64,000 bases of DNA, from contig NZ_RCZA01000012.1 of the NCBI RefSeq assembly GCF_006438925.1, forward strand, positions 1 to 64,000, written 5' to 3'. Positions 51,070-59,885 of the stretch are shown one piece after another (within the stretch, counting starts at the first letter, position 1; every line of letters begins with the position of its first letter). The translations under genes were made by a program, and so were the position numbers. The notes beneath the pieces are model-generated. The model was given only the letters and a program-made list of their open reading frames with translations. It was not told where the DNA came from and made no database searches. This DNA comes from Pseudomonas mandelii. GTDB taxonomy: Bacteria; Pseudomonadota; Gammaproteobacteria; Pseudomonadales; Pseudomonadaceae.

Positions 51070-52263
51070 TCATCGAACATCGACGCCACAGACTTTCACA
51101 GACTGCTGACGCATCAACGCGAACAAAGCGCCGGCCGAGAGAATAATCAGCACCGCGCCGTAACCATCGGTAGTGGCCACCAGCCCGAAGGTCCGGGTCA
51201 AGTTCCCGGCCAGCAACGACGGCAAGCAGAACGCCAGATAACTGAGCACGTAGTAAGCCGACATCAACCCTGCCCGTTCATGGGGTAAGGCCAGCGGCAC
51301 GACGCTGCGCAATGCACCGAGGAAACCGGCGCCGAAACCGCATCCGGCCACCAGTGTCCCGACAAAAAACAGTGGCAGGCTGGCGCTGTGCACCGCGATC
51401 AGAATCAGTGCGACGCCGGCGGGCAGCAGACTGCCGCCCAAGCGCAAAACCTTGTCGGCCGGCCGATCGCGCAGGGTGTAGATCATCAACGCGCCGGTCA
51501 CCGTCAACACGGCCACCGTCGCACCACCAATCAGATTTGAGGTCGATCCGGTGGCCGTGCGCACCAGAGACGGTGCCAAAGAAGCGTAAAAACCACCGAG
51601 CGCCCACACCGAGATGTTGATCGGCAGCACCAGCCACAACGCACGTCGCGCCTGGATCGGCACATGCAGTGTCGGGCGCAACGAGGCCCAGGCTCCCGGT
51701 TGGGGGCTGACGCTTTCCGGCAAACGCCAGACGTACAGCGCTTGCATCACAAACAGCGCGAACAGTACCCAATAGGTCAACTGCAATGGCAGTGGTGCAA
51801 ACTCAGCCAATAAGCCGCAGCCCATGGCGCCCGACGCCATGCCCAGCAACGGCGCCACACTGTTGACCAGCGGCCCTTGCTGGCGATCGGTGTCCAACAG
51901 CGCCGCACTCAGTACGGCAGTGGCCATTCCCGTTGCAAAACCTTGAAGCACTCGTGCGCTGATCAGCCAGGCGACACTGTCTGCGTTGATAAACAACAGC
52001 ATCGCCAGCATGTTCAACATCACAGCGGTAAAAATCACCGGTTTGCGCCCCAGGTAATCCGAGAGCGAACCAACCGTGAGCAATGCCGCCAGCAAGCTGA
52101 TGGCGTACACGCCGAAAATCAGGGTCAAGGTCGCTGCCGAGAATTGCAGGTGTTCCTGGTACAGGTGATACAACGGCGTTGGTGCCGTGGACGCGGCGAG
52201 AAAACTGAGTAAGGTGATCGCCAGGAACCACAGGTTTGAACGATTAGACGTTGAACTGGACAT
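51070..52263 (-). CDS. Major facilitator superfamily efflux transporter
   Basis: A 397-residue transporter with 12 predicted membrane segments and the MFS motif GSLSDYLGRKPVIF between segments 2 and 3. The ATG at 52263 has GCGGAG seven bases upstream; that Shine–Dalgarno lies in the 3' arm of a 17-bp inverted repeat. It is divergent from a TetR regulator 91 bases away, an arrangement typical of self-regulated efflux systems. The exported compound is unknown. A cupin gene follows on the same strand. Confidence 0.9.
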   Translation of the reverse strand: MSSSTSNRSNLWFLAITLLSFLAASTAPTPLYHLYQEHLQFSAATLTLIFGVYAISLLAALLTVGSLSDYLGRKPVIFTAVMLNMLAMLLFINADSVAWLISARVLQGFATGMATAVLSAALLDTDRQQGPLVNSVAPLLGMASGAMGCGLLAEFAPLPLQLTYWVLFALFVMQALYVWRLPESVSPQPGAWASLRPTLHVPIQARRALWLVLPINISVWALGGFYASLAPSLVRTATGSTSNLIGGATVAVLTVTGALMIYTLRDRPADKVLRLGGSLLPAGVALILIAVHSASLPLFFVGTLVAGCGFGAGFLGALRSVVPLALPHERAGLMSAYYVLSYLAFCLPSLLAGNLTRTFGLVATTDGYGAVLIILSAGALFALMRQQSVKVCGVDVR

Positions 52264-52265
52264 GG

Positions 52266-52308
52266 GCACACTCCGCAAAAGCTAATTTTTTGCTTTTGCG
52301 GAGTGTGC
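52266..52308. promoter_or_regulatory. 17-bp inverted repeat covering the MFS ribosome-binding site; candidate TetR operator
   Basis: GCACACTCCGCAAAAGC (52266–52282) and its exact inverse GCTTTTGCGGAGTGTGC (52292–52308) flank a nine-base A/T-rich spacer. It lies between the divergent MFS and TetR genes. On the MFS transcript the SD (GCGGAG) is inside one arm, three bases from the ATG. Confidence 0.75.
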
Positions 52309-52354
52309 TACCGGCTAGCGCTTAAAGCAAATTCTTTGTGTTAAGGTCCGATGC

Positions 52355-52894
52355 ATGGCTATTAAAGAAGGTTTACGCCCTGGCGGCAGAAGCGCCCGGG
52401 TGCAAGAGTCGGTTCATTCGGCAGTCCGCGATCTTCTCGAAGAGCAGGACCGCACCACCGTGACCGTCCCGCAAATCGCCGCGCGCGCTGGCGTCACGCC
52501 GTCGACCATCTACCGGCGCTGGGGCGATTTGTCGGTGTTGTTGGCGGACGTCGCCCTCGCCCGCATGCGCCCCGAGAGCGAGCCGGCCGATACCGGCAGC
52601 CTGCACGGTGACGTGCGCGCCTGGGCCGAGCAGTATCTGGACGAGATGAGTTCCGAGCCCGGCCGCAACATCTTGCGTGACGTGCAATGCAGCACCACGC
52701 CGGCCCTTTGCGCGACGATCATTGGCGGGCAGCTGCAGACGATTCTGGATCGTTACCCCGATCAGCCGAAGCCGAACGTTGATCGGCTGATCAACATGGT
52801 GGCGGCGCCGACGGTGTTTCGCATCCTGTTTTCAGCGGCGCCGCTGGAGGTTGAGGAATTGCATCGGTTGATCGAGATTGCGCTGAGTCAGTAA
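52355..52894 (+). CDS. TetR-family transcriptional regulator
   Basis: A 179-residue repressor-type protein. The N-terminal helix-turn-helix is TVPQIAARAGVTPSTIYRRW; the C-terminal part (residues ~75–179) is a ligand-binding domain of the TetR_C type. It starts MAIKEGLRPGGRSARVQESV and is divergent from the MFS gene. It probably binds the inverted repeat at 52266–52308 and controls the MFS–cupin pair and itself; the inducer is unknown. Confidence 0.9.
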   Translation: MAIKEGLRPGGRSARVQESVHSAVRDLLEEQDRTTVTVPQIAARAGVTPSTIYRRWGDLSVLLADVALARMRPESEPADTGSLHGDVRAWAEQYLDEMSSEPGRNILRDVQCSTTPALCATIIGGQLQTILDRYPDQPKPNVDRLINMVAAPTVFRILFSAAPLEVEELHRLIEIALSQ

Positions 52895-52902
52895 TACCGC
52901 CA

Positions 52903-52976
52903 TCGCGAGCAAGCTCGCTCCCACATTGGATCTGTGTCGTTCACAAATCCCCTGTGGGAGCGAGCTTGCTCGCGAA
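52903..52976. repeat. REPIN, GTGGGAGCG/CGCGAGCA type
   Basis: TCGCGAGCAAGCTCGCTCCC (from 52903) and the inverted CTGTGGGAGCGAGCTTGCTC (from 52951, ending CGCGAA at 52976) flank a ~28-base spacer. It is located between the TetR gene and the sensor-kinase gene. Confidence 0.92.
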
Positions 52977-53126
52977 GAGGCCTGCGCAAACACCCAAGAT
53001 CCCACTGACACACCGCCTGCGACACCCCGCCACGCCGCGACCTTGGTCGACACTGACTAACCCCTGCCATCGTGCGAGACTGTCTGTCCGGGCGGGAGTC
53101 CCGGGTGTCTTTTGTCTGGAGTTCCC

Positions 53127-56100
53127 ATGTCGCTGTCCAGCGGGCTGATCGCCGCCGTCGCCCTGGCCTATATGGCCATCATGTTCGCCATCGCCTTCTA
53201 CGGCGACCGTCGCAGCACACCGTTGCCGCCGCGAGTGCGCGCGTGGGTGTACAGCCTGTCGCTGGCCGTCTATTGCACCAGCTGGACCTTCTTTGGCGCC
53301 GTGGGCCAGGCCGCCGAACAGCTCTGGTCTTTCCTGCCGATCTACCTCGGGCCGATTCTGCTATTGGTTTGCGCGCCGTGGGTCCTGCAAAAAATGGTGA
53401 TGATCAGCAAGCAGGAAAACATCACCTCCATTGCCGACTTCATCGCCGCGCGTTATGGCAAATCCCAGTCGCTGGCGGTGGTGGTGGCGCTGATCTGCCT
53501 GGTCGGCGTGTTGCCCTACATCGCGCTGCAACTCAAGGGCATCGTGCTCGGGGTGAACTTGCTGATCGGCGCCGGTGCCGACGCCATGGGCACGCGCGCC
53601 CAGGACACGGCGCTGATCGTGTCGCTGGTGCTGGCGCTGTTCACCATCGTCTTCGGTACCCGCAACCTCGACGCCACCGAACACCACCGCGGCATGGTGC
53701 TGGCGATTGCGTTCGAATCGCTGGTCAAGCTGTTCGCTTTTCTCGCCGTCGGCGCGTTCGTGACCTACGGCCTGTACGACGGTTTCGACGACCTGTTCGA
53801 CCAGGCCATGCTCGCCCCGCGCCTGGAAGAATACTGGAAGGAAACCATCAACTGGCCGTCGATGGTGGTGCAAACCGGCGTGGCAATGATGGCAATCATC
53901 TGCCTGCCCAGGCAGTTTCATGTGACCGTGGTGGAAAACATCGACCCTCAGGATCTGCGCCTGGCCAAATGGGTGTTTCCAGCCTATCTGGCGCTGGCCG
54001 CGCTGTTCGTCGTTCCTATCGCCCTCGCCGGCCAGATGATGCTGCCGAGCTCGGTGCTGCCGGACTCGTTTGTCATCAGCCTGCCGCTGGCCCAATCCCA
54101 TCCGGCCCTGGCGATGCTGGCCTTTATCGGTGGCGCCTCGGCGGCGACCGGCATGGTGATTGTCGCCAGCGTGGCGCTGTCGACCATGGTTTCCAACGAC
54201 ATGCTGTTGCCTTGGTTGCTGCGGCGCAACAACGCCGAGCGGCCTTTCGAAGTATTCCGTCAGTGGATGCTCTCGGTGCGCCGAGTAAGCATTGTGGTGA
54301 TTCTGCTGCTGGCCTACGTCAGTTATCGCCTGCTCGGCTCGACGGCGAGCCTGGCGACCATCGGCCAGATCGCCTTCGCCGCCGTAACCCAACTGGCCCC
54401 GGCCATGCTCGGTGCGCTGTACTGGAAACAGGCCAATCGTCGCGGTGTGTTCGCCGGTCTCGCCGCCGGGACGTTCCTCTGGTTCTACACCCTGATTCTG
54501 CCGATCGCGGCCCACAGCCTCGGTTTGTCCTTGAGCAGCTTCCCGGGGCTGGCCTGGTTGCACAGCAACCCGTTGCACCTGCCGCTCACCCCGCTGACCC
54601 AAGGCGTGGTGTTGTCGCTGGCGGCCAACTTCACGCTGTTCGCCTGGGTGTCGGTGCTGTCGCGTACGAGGGTTTCGGAACATTGGCAGGCGGGTCGCTT
54701 CATCGGTCAGGAAATCAGCGCCCGCCCTAGCGCCCGTTCGATGCTGTCGGTGCAGATCGACGATTTGTTGCAGCTGGCCGCACGCTTTGTCGGCGAAGAA
54801 CGCGCCCGTCAGAGTTTTATCCGGTTCGCCTACCGTCAGGGCAAAGGCTTCAACCCGAACCAGAACGCCGACGGTGAATGGATCGCCCATACCGAACGTT
54901 TGCTGGCCGGTGTGCTCGGTGCTTCTTCGACCCGGGCGGTGGTAAAAGCCGCCATCGAAGGTAGGGAAATGCAACTCGAGGACGTCGTCCGTATCGCCGA
55001 CGAAGCCTCGGAAGTGCTGCAGTTCAACCGCGCGCTGCTGCAAGGCGCGATCGAGAACATCACCCAAGGCATCAGTGTGGTCGACCAGTCGCTGAAACTG
55101 GTGGCCTGGAACCGGCGCTATCTGGAGCTGTTCAACTACCCGGATGGACTGATCAGGCTTGGCCGCCCGATTGCCGACATCATTCGCTACAACGCCGAGC
55201 GCGGCCTGTGCGGTCCCGGCGAAGCCGAAGTGCACGTCGCCCGCCGTTTGCACTGGATGCGTCAGGGCCGCGCCCACACCTCTGAAAGACTTTTCCCCAA
55301 TGGCCGTGTGATCGAGCTGATCGGCAACCCGATGCCAGGCGGCGGTTTTGTCATGAGTTTCACCGACATCACCGCGTTCCGCGAGGCTGAGCAAGCGCTG
55401 ACCGAAGCCAACGAGGGCCTGGAGCGACGGGTGACCGAGCGGACCCACGAACTGTCACAACTCAATGTCGCCCTGACCGAGGCCAAGGGCACCGCGGAGT
55501 CGGCCAACCAATCGAAAACCCGGTTCCTGGCGGCGGTCAGCCATGACTTGATGCAACCGTTGAACGCCGCGCGGCTGTTCTCGGCCGCCCTTTCCCATCA
55601 AGACGACGGTCTCTCCGATGAGGCGCAGAAACTGGTCCATCATCTGGACACGTCACTGCGCTCGGCCGAGGATTTGATCAGCGACCTGCTGGACATTTCC
55701 CGTCTGGAAAACGGCAAGATCAACTCTGATCCAAAACCGTTCGTGCTTAATGAGATGTTCGACGTCCTCGGTGCCGAGTTCAAGGCGCTGGCCCGCGACC
55801 AGGGGCTGAAATTCCGCGTCAGGGGCAGTACGTTGCGCGTCGACAGCGACATCAAACTGTTGCGACGAATCCTGCAGAACTTCCTGACCAATGCCTTCCG
55901 CTATGCCAAAGGCCCGGTGCTGCTGGGGGTTCGCCGACGCAACGGCGAGTTGTGCCTGGAGGTCTGGGACCGTGGCCCGGGCATTCCTGTGGATAAACAG
56001 AAGGTCATTTTTGAAGAGTTCAAACGCCTCGACAGCCACCAAACGCGCGCCGAAAAAGGCCTCGGGCTGGGCCTGGCGATTGCTGACGGGTTGTGTCGCG

Positions 56101-56597
56101 TACTGGGCCATACCTTGCGCGTACGCTCCTGGCCGGGGCGCGGCAGTGTGTTCAGCGTCAGTGTGCCGTTGGCTCGGGCGCAAACCGCGATCCCGACCAA
56201 GGTCGCCGAGCTCAATGGCAAATTGCTGAGCGGCTCGCAGGTACTGTGCATCGACAACGAAGACAGCATCCTGATCGGCATGAACAGTTTGCTCACGCGC
56301 TGGGGTTGTCAGGTCTGGACCGCACGCAACCGCGATGAATGCGCGGCGCTGCTCAGCGACGGGATGCGTCCGCAATTGGCCTTGGTGGATTACCACCTGG
56401 ACGATGGCGAGACAGGAACGGAACTGATGGCATGGCTGCGAACCCGATTGGGTGAACCAGTGCCAGGGGTTGTGATCAGCGCCGATGGGCGACCGGAGAC
56501 GGTGGCCCAAGTGCATGCGGCAGGGCTGGATTATCTGGCTAAACCGGTGAAGCCGGCGGCGTTGCGGGCGTTGCTGAGTCGACATTTGCCGTTGTAG
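53127..56597 (+). CDS. Symporter-domain hybrid histidine kinase (PA3271-like)
   Basis: A 1,156-residue membrane sensor. Residues ~1–490 are a sodium:solute symporter (SSS) domain with about 13 membrane segments (FYGDRRSTPLPPRVRAWVYS, KQENITSIADFIAARYGKSQ). A PAS domain (~635–760) and a short coiled coil precede the kinase core, with the phospho-accepting His806 in FLAAVSHDLMQPLNAARLF and the ATPase motifs LQNFLTNAFRYAKG and GLGLGLAIADGLCR. A receiver domain ends the protein with Asp1088 in LALVDYHLDDG and Lys in YLAKPVKP. The architecture is like CbrA plus a receiver, as in P. aeruginosa PA3271. The signal and partner regulator are unknown. TGGAGTTCCC precedes the chosen ATG. Confidence 0.92.
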   Translation: MSLSSGLIAAVALAYMAIMFAIAFYGDRRSTPLPPRVRAWVYSLSLAVYCTSWTFFGAVGQAAEQLWSFLPIYLGPILLLVCAPWVLQKMVMISKQENITSIADFIAARYGKSQSLAVVVALICLVGVLPYIALQLKGIVLGVNLLIGAGADAMGTRAQDTALIVSLVLALFTIVFGTRNLDATEHHRGMVLAIAFESLVKLFAFLAVGAFVTYGLYDGFDDLFDQAMLAPRLEEYWKETINWPSMVVQTGVAMMAIICLPRQFHVTVVENIDPQDLRLAKWVFPAYLALAALFVVPIALAGQMMLPSSVLPDSFVISLPLAQSHPALAMLAFIGGASAATGMVIVASVALSTMVSNDMLLPWLLRRNNAERPFEVFRQWMLSVRRVSIVVILLLAYVSYRLLGSTASLATIGQIAFAAVTQLAPAMLGALYWKQANRRGVFAGLAAGTFLWFYTLILPIAAHSLGLSLSSFPGLAWLHSNPLHLPLTPLTQGVVLSLAANFTLFAWVSVLSRTRVSEHWQAGRFIGQEISARPSARSMLSVQIDDLLQLAARFVGEERARQSFIRFAYRQGKGFNPNQNADGEWIAHTERLLAGVLGASSTRAVVKAAIEGREMQLEDVVRIADEASEVLQFNRALLQGAIENITQGISVVDQSLKLVAWNRRYLELFNYPDGLIRLGRPIADIIRYNAERGLCGPGEAEVHVARRLHWMRQGRAHTSERLFPNGRVIELIGNPMPGGGFVMSFTDITAFREAEQALTEANEGLERRVTERTHELSQLNVALTEAKGTAESANQSKTRFLAAVSHDLMQPLNAARLFSAALSHQDDGLSDEAQKLVHHLDTSLRSAEDLISDLLDISRLENGKINSDPKPFVLNEMFDVLGAEFKALARDQGLKFRVRGSTLRVDSDIKLLRRILQNFLTNAFRYAKGPVLLGVRRRNGELCLEVWDRGPGIPVDKQKVIFEEFKRLDSHQTRAEKGLGLGLAIADGLCRVLGHTLRVRSWPGRGSVFSVSVPLARAQTAIPTKVAELNGKLLSGSQVLCIDNEDSILIGMNSLLTRWGCQVWTARNRDECAALLSDGMRPQLALVDYHLDDGETGTELMAWLRTRLGEPVPGVVISADGRPETVAQVHAAGLDYLAKPVKPAALRALLSRHLPL

Positions 56598-56632
56598 TGC
56601 GGCAGGTTTGAGTCTTGTCGTGGTGCAACTGC

Positions 56633-56716
56633 CGCCATCGCGAGCAAGCTCGCTCCCACATTGAACTGCATTCTATCTGGAAGAACTCGGTCAAATGTGG
56701 GAGCGAGCTTGCTCCG
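56633..56716. repeat. REPIN, GTGGGAGCG/CGCGAGCA type
   Basis: CCATCGCGAGCAAGCTCGCT followed by CCCACATT is mirrored by AATGTGGGAGCGAGCTTGCT ending near 56716. One terminal arm is truncated (TGCTCCGGG instead of TGCTCGCGA). It lies between the convergent kinase and rmuC genes. Confidence 0.9.
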
Positions 56717-56743
56717 GGCGGCGCTCCGACGAAGCTTTTCGGC

Positions 56744-58222
56744 TTACTCCGGCAATTCGGCCAACCCATCCACATCCGTCATCGCCCGTTCCAGCAAGTC
56801 TGCCGGCAGGCTCTTGCTCGCTCGCGCGCCAAGCAACTTGAGCTGCTCGGCGCGGCTGACCAGATTGCCGCGGCCTTCCGTCAGCTTATTGCGCGCAGAG
56901 CTGTAGGCTTTATCCAGTTGCTGTAATCGATTACCGACTTCATCCAGATCCTGGATGAACAACACGAACTTGTCGTAAAGCCACCCGGCCCGCTCGGCGA
57001 TTTCCCGGGCGTTCTGGCTCTGGCGTTCCTGCTTCCACAGGCTGTCGATGACGCGCAGGGTCGCCAGCAAAGTGGTCGGGCTGACGATCACGATGTTGCG
57101 GTCGAAGGCCTCTTGGAACAGCGTCGGCTCAGCCTGCAATGCGGCGGAAAATGCCGCTTCGATCGGTACGAAGAGCAGGACGAAATCCAGGCTGTGCAAA
57201 CCGTCGAGACGTTTGTAATCCTTGCCGGCCAGCCCTTTGACGTGAGTGCGCAGGGACAGCACGTGCTGCTTGATGGCGATCTGGCCGATGGCATCGTCTT
57301 CGGCCGCGACGTATTGCTGATAGGCCGTGAGGCTGACCTTGGAGTCGACCACCACCTGCTTGTCGCCCGGCAGGTAAATGATCACGTCCGGTTGGAAACG
57401 CTCACCGTCCGGGCCCTTGAGGTTGACCTGGGTCTGGTACTCGCGCCCCTTTTCCAGGCCCGCGTGTTCAAGCACTCGCTCAAGAATCAGCTCACCCCAG
57501 TTGCCTTGGGTTTTCTGGCCTTTCAAGGCGCGGGTCAGGTTGGTGGCTTCGTCGCTCAGGCGCAGGTTCAGCTGTTGCAGCCGCTCCAGTTCCTTGGCCA
57601 GGGAAAAACGTTCGCGGGCTTCTGCCTGATAACTTTCTTCGACGCGTTTTTCGAAGGACTGGATGCGTTCCTTCAACGGATCGAGCAACTGACCGAGGCG
57701 TTGTTGGCTGGTTTCGGCAAAGCGCTGCTCGCGCTCGTCGAAGATCTTGCCAGCCAGCTCGGCGAACTGCGCTCGCAGTTCGTCTCGCGAGCCCTGCAGG
57801 TCGTTGAGGCGCTGCTGATGGCTTTCCTGCTGCTCACGCAGCTCGGCGTTGAGCGAAGCGGCCTGGGCGTCCAGACGGCGCAACTCAGCCTCTTTGCCGG
57901 CGCGTTCCAGATTCCAGGCGTGGGCGGCATCGCGGGCATCGTCGCGTTCGATCTGCAGCAGTTCGACTTCACGGCGCACGGCGGCCAGGTCTGCTTGTTT
58001 CGCGGCGTTGGCCTGGCCCAGATCACCGATTTCATCGCGACAGGCTTCCAGTTGCGCGTTCAATCCATCCTGAGCCAGATAGGCCGTGGCCAGACGCTCT
58101 TCCAGCAGTGCAACCTCTGACTGCGTGGCGCTCGCTCGCCGCTGAAGTTGCCAGGCCAGTACCAGTAACGGCAGCGCAGCGCCCGCCAGACCGAGCAATG
58201 CGCTGGTCAAGTCCATAGCCAT
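56744..58222 (-). CDS. rmuC: RmuC-family DNA recombination protein
   Basis: A 492-residue protein of the RmuC family, which limits inversions at short inverted repeats. One N-terminal membrane segment (LTSALLGLAGAALPLLVLAW) is followed by a long coiled coil (~25–190, with LEERLATAYLAQDGLNAQLE) and the conserved nuclease-like core, including LILERVLEHAGLEKGREY, FQPDVIIYLPGDKQVVVDSK and LVSPTTLLATLRVI-type sequence. The ATG at 58222 is chosen because AGGAG precedes it by five bases. The protein is convergent with the kinase gene, with a REPIN between. Confidence 0.93.
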   Translation of the reverse strand: MAMDLTSALLGLAGAALPLLVLAWQLQRRASATQSEVALLEERLATAYLAQDGLNAQLEACRDEIGDLGQANAAKQADLAAVRREVELLQIERDDARDAAHAWNLERAGKEAELRRLDAQAASLNAELREQQESHQQRLNDLQGSRDELRAQFAELAGKIFDEREQRFAETSQQRLGQLLDPLKERIQSFEKRVEESYQAEARERFSLAKELERLQQLNLRLSDEATNLTRALKGQKTQGNWGELILERVLEHAGLEKGREYQTQVNLKGPDGERFQPDVIIYLPGDKQVVVDSKVSLTAYQQYVAAEDDAIGQIAIKQHVLSLRTHVKGLAGKDYKRLDGLHSLDFVLLFVPIEAAFSAALQAEPTLFQEAFDRNIVIVSPTTLLATLRVIDSLWKQERQSQNAREIAERAGWLYDKFVLFIQDLDEVGNRLQQLDKAYSSARNKLTEGRGNLVSRAEQLKLLGARASKSLPADLLERAMTDVDGLAELPE

Positions 58223-58283
58223 AGCCACTCCTGCCAATGAAATAAAGCTTGAAGGTTAACCAAGGCGTCAGGTCTTGGACAGC

Positions 58284-58535
58284 TCAGTCTTCGATCAGCC
58301 CCAGTTCTTGCTGGGCGCGCCGATCCCCCGCCCGCGCGGCCGAACGCAGAAGGTCCTGACCGATACGGCGATCCCGGGCATTCCCGCACTCACGGCACAT
58401 CAGCTGACCGAGACGGCTTTGCGCGGCCACGACCCCTTCACGGGCTGGCTGCTTGAGCAAACGCCCGGCGAAGTGTTTGATGTTGGGGTTTTCGCCCAGA
58501 CGCGGGCTGTCCAGCAGCCACTCGGCCACACGCAT
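58284..58535 (-). CDS. Sel1-repeat-like small protein
   Basis: An 83-residue protein, MRVAEWLLDSPRLGENPNIK onward, with Sel1-like helical repeats visible in EGVVAAQSRLGQLMCRECG and GQDLLRSAARAGDRRAQQEL. Two Cys sit close together (MCREC). The ATG at 58535 begins the conserved part; the frame is open to 58640 and the upstream ribosome-binding site is poor, so the start is uncertain. It lies just upstream of rmuC on the same strand. The function is unknown. Confidence 0.7.
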   Translation of the reverse strand: MRVAEWLLDSPRLGENPNIKHFAGRLLKQPAREGVVAAQSRLGQLMCRECGNARDRRIGQDLLRSAARAGDRRAQQELGLIED

Positions 58536-58711
58536 CGAAAAGCGCTTGGGCGGGGGAATGCTGGAGGTGTGGAGGTTGCGGAGACTGATACTGAGCGAAA
58601 CTTCATAAAGCACTGTGGGGCAGATCGGAAGGCGCGCCACTCTACTCTTTTTTTCTTACAGGTAAAGCCTAAAAAAACCCGGCACGCCCGTCCTAAAGCA
58701 AGCGCTCGGGA

Positions 58712-58750
58712 CAATCCACAGAAGCTGTGGATAACTCAGTGGACAACCGC
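58712..58750. promoter_or_regulatory. DnaA-box-like cluster
   Basis: TGTGGATAA at 58726–58734 is a perfect DnaA box (TTATCCACA on the minus strand). ATCCACAG to the left mirrors it around AAG, giving an 8-bp palindrome. AGTGGACAA a few bases to the right is a two-mismatch box. No replication gene is adjacent. Confidence 0.45.
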
Positions 58751-58869
58751 CCTTGAACTCTCGCAAAGCCCTATGGAATGGGGCTCGCAGTCAAACTGAC
58801 GATTTTTTCACCAGTAAAAAAAAGCGATGTTTTTCATTGACTTAAATTTTGGTTGCAGGCACCCACTGC

Positions 58870-58970
58870 GTTTGAAGGGATGATGACAGCGGCGTGACAC
58901 CCGCCGCCACTTATGTGCACAAGTCCCTTCGAGGCAGTTATATCGATGCGCCGTTTCGGCGCATTTTTTG
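58870..58970 (+). ncRNA. Candidate structured small RNA ending in an intrinsic terminator
   Basis: Three helices can be drawn: an outer GAAGGGA (58874–58880) with TCCCTTC (58924–58930), an inner GCGGCG (58889–58894) with CGCCGC (58902–58907), and a terminal ATGCGCC (58946–58952) with GGCGCAT (58958–58964) followed by TTTTTT. No protein gene ends immediately upstream on this strand, so the terminator is unlikely to serve an mRNA. I could not identify a convincing promoter or a known family. Confidence 0.4.
58946..58969 (+). terminator. Rho-independent terminator
   Basis: A 7-bp GC-rich stem (ATGCGCC/GGCGCAT) with a GTTTC loop is directly followed by six T residues. Confidence 0.75.
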
Positions 58971-58972
58971 CC

Positions 58973-59598
58973 TGCACCTGGGGATAAACCTTGGCAAACC
59001 CATGATCCAGGCTGGTCCTGGCCCGATGAGCCGTGACTACCAATGGTCGGAATTTGTGCTATTACAGGGCAAGTCTGCGGGTCATGGCTTTTTCCGAGCG
59101 CCAATCCGGACGTTGAATGAGGGCGTTCACAGAACTTTTTTGCTAACACACTTCCCTTCAGCAATTCAATCCGTTAGTATCCGCAGCGTTAGTACCAAGC
59201 TGAAAGTCAATTCTGGTCGAACAAATCCCCCCGGTCAGCCTTCCTCAAGGAAGCCTCCACCGACAAAGCGGGATCGACCACCTCGATGGTTTCCAGGTAA
59301 ACCTTGCGTCAACACAGCCTTTGAATCGAAAGCAAAGGGTGTTGCGAAGCTCACTTACTCTGACCGAACCAACCTGCAAATTGATCAGGATCTTCACCCT
59401 GGGCCCAGAACCTTTGCCCTTGATGTGTTGCCTGCCCTCCTAAGTACCTACCTGCCAGCCCAAGCGCGCCAATTTATCAGCGCTTCAAACTGGCTGCTTT
59501 GTTCCAGTCGGGTTCTTCGTTCGACCAATGGTGGTCGTCGTCACTGGAACGTTTTAACTTTGCACGGTTCTTATCCGTGTCGCTTGTAGGAACACCCA
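58973..59598. other. Long leader region upstream of a small conserved gene
   Basis: This 626-base region lies between the candidate small RNA terminator and the ATG at 59599. A frame from 58894 stays open through it for 231 codons but begins inside the RNA hairpin region, has no ribosome-binding site, and its product shows no domain; I treat it as non-coding. It may contain the promoter and a long 5' leader of the next gene. Confidence 0.35.
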
Positions 59599-59829
59599 AT
59601 GACTATGTCTACTCAAATCCACACCCAGGATGCCATTCGCACCCTAACCAATGCTTTTGCACCAATGAACTGCCTGATCATGGCTGCTCGCAAAGGCTGC
59701 TTCAGCTTCACTCTGGTCAACGAACACGGCATCGCTCGTCACAGCGAACGCCTGTACCCCGATCAATACTCCAGCGCCGAGCCGCTGCAGGCCGTGATCG
59801 AGCGTACCCGTCAGGCACTGGTTGCCTGA
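59599..59829 (+). CDS. Conserved small cytoplasmic protein, function unknown
   Basis: A 76-residue protein starting MTMSTQIHTQDAIRTLTNAF and ending ERTRQALVA. TAGGAACACCCA precedes the ATG, a good ribosome-binding site; translation could also begin at the second ATG two codons on. It contains a Cys in MNCLIMAARKGC and a polar C-terminal half. I do not recognise a domain. A strong terminator follows, so it is probably transcribed alone. Confidence 0.75.
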   Translation: MTMSTQIHTQDAIRTLTNAFAPMNCLIMAARKGCFSFTLVNEHGIARHSERLYPDQYSSAEPLQAVIERTRQALVA

Positions 59830-59853
59830 TACGCCAGAAAGACTGAAAACCTC

Positions 59854-59885
59854 AAAAGCCTCGCTCAAAAAGCGGGGCTTTTTAT
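59854..59885 (+). terminator. Rho-independent terminator
   Basis: AAAAGCCTCGCT (59854–59865) pairs with AGCGGGGCTTTT with one mismatch around a CAAAA loop and runs into a T-stretch, 25 bases after the stop of the small gene. Confidence 0.88.

Noticed and set aside
53361..55448. 695-codon open frame antisense to the sensor kinase
   Set aside because: The composition is dominated by R/H/Q/G and there is no start signal; the plus strand carries intact symporter, PAS and kinase motifs.
58894..59589. 231-codon plus-strand open frame
   Set aside because: It begins inside a GC-rich RNA hairpin, lacks a ribosome-binding site, crosses a strong terminator and has no protein-like pattern.
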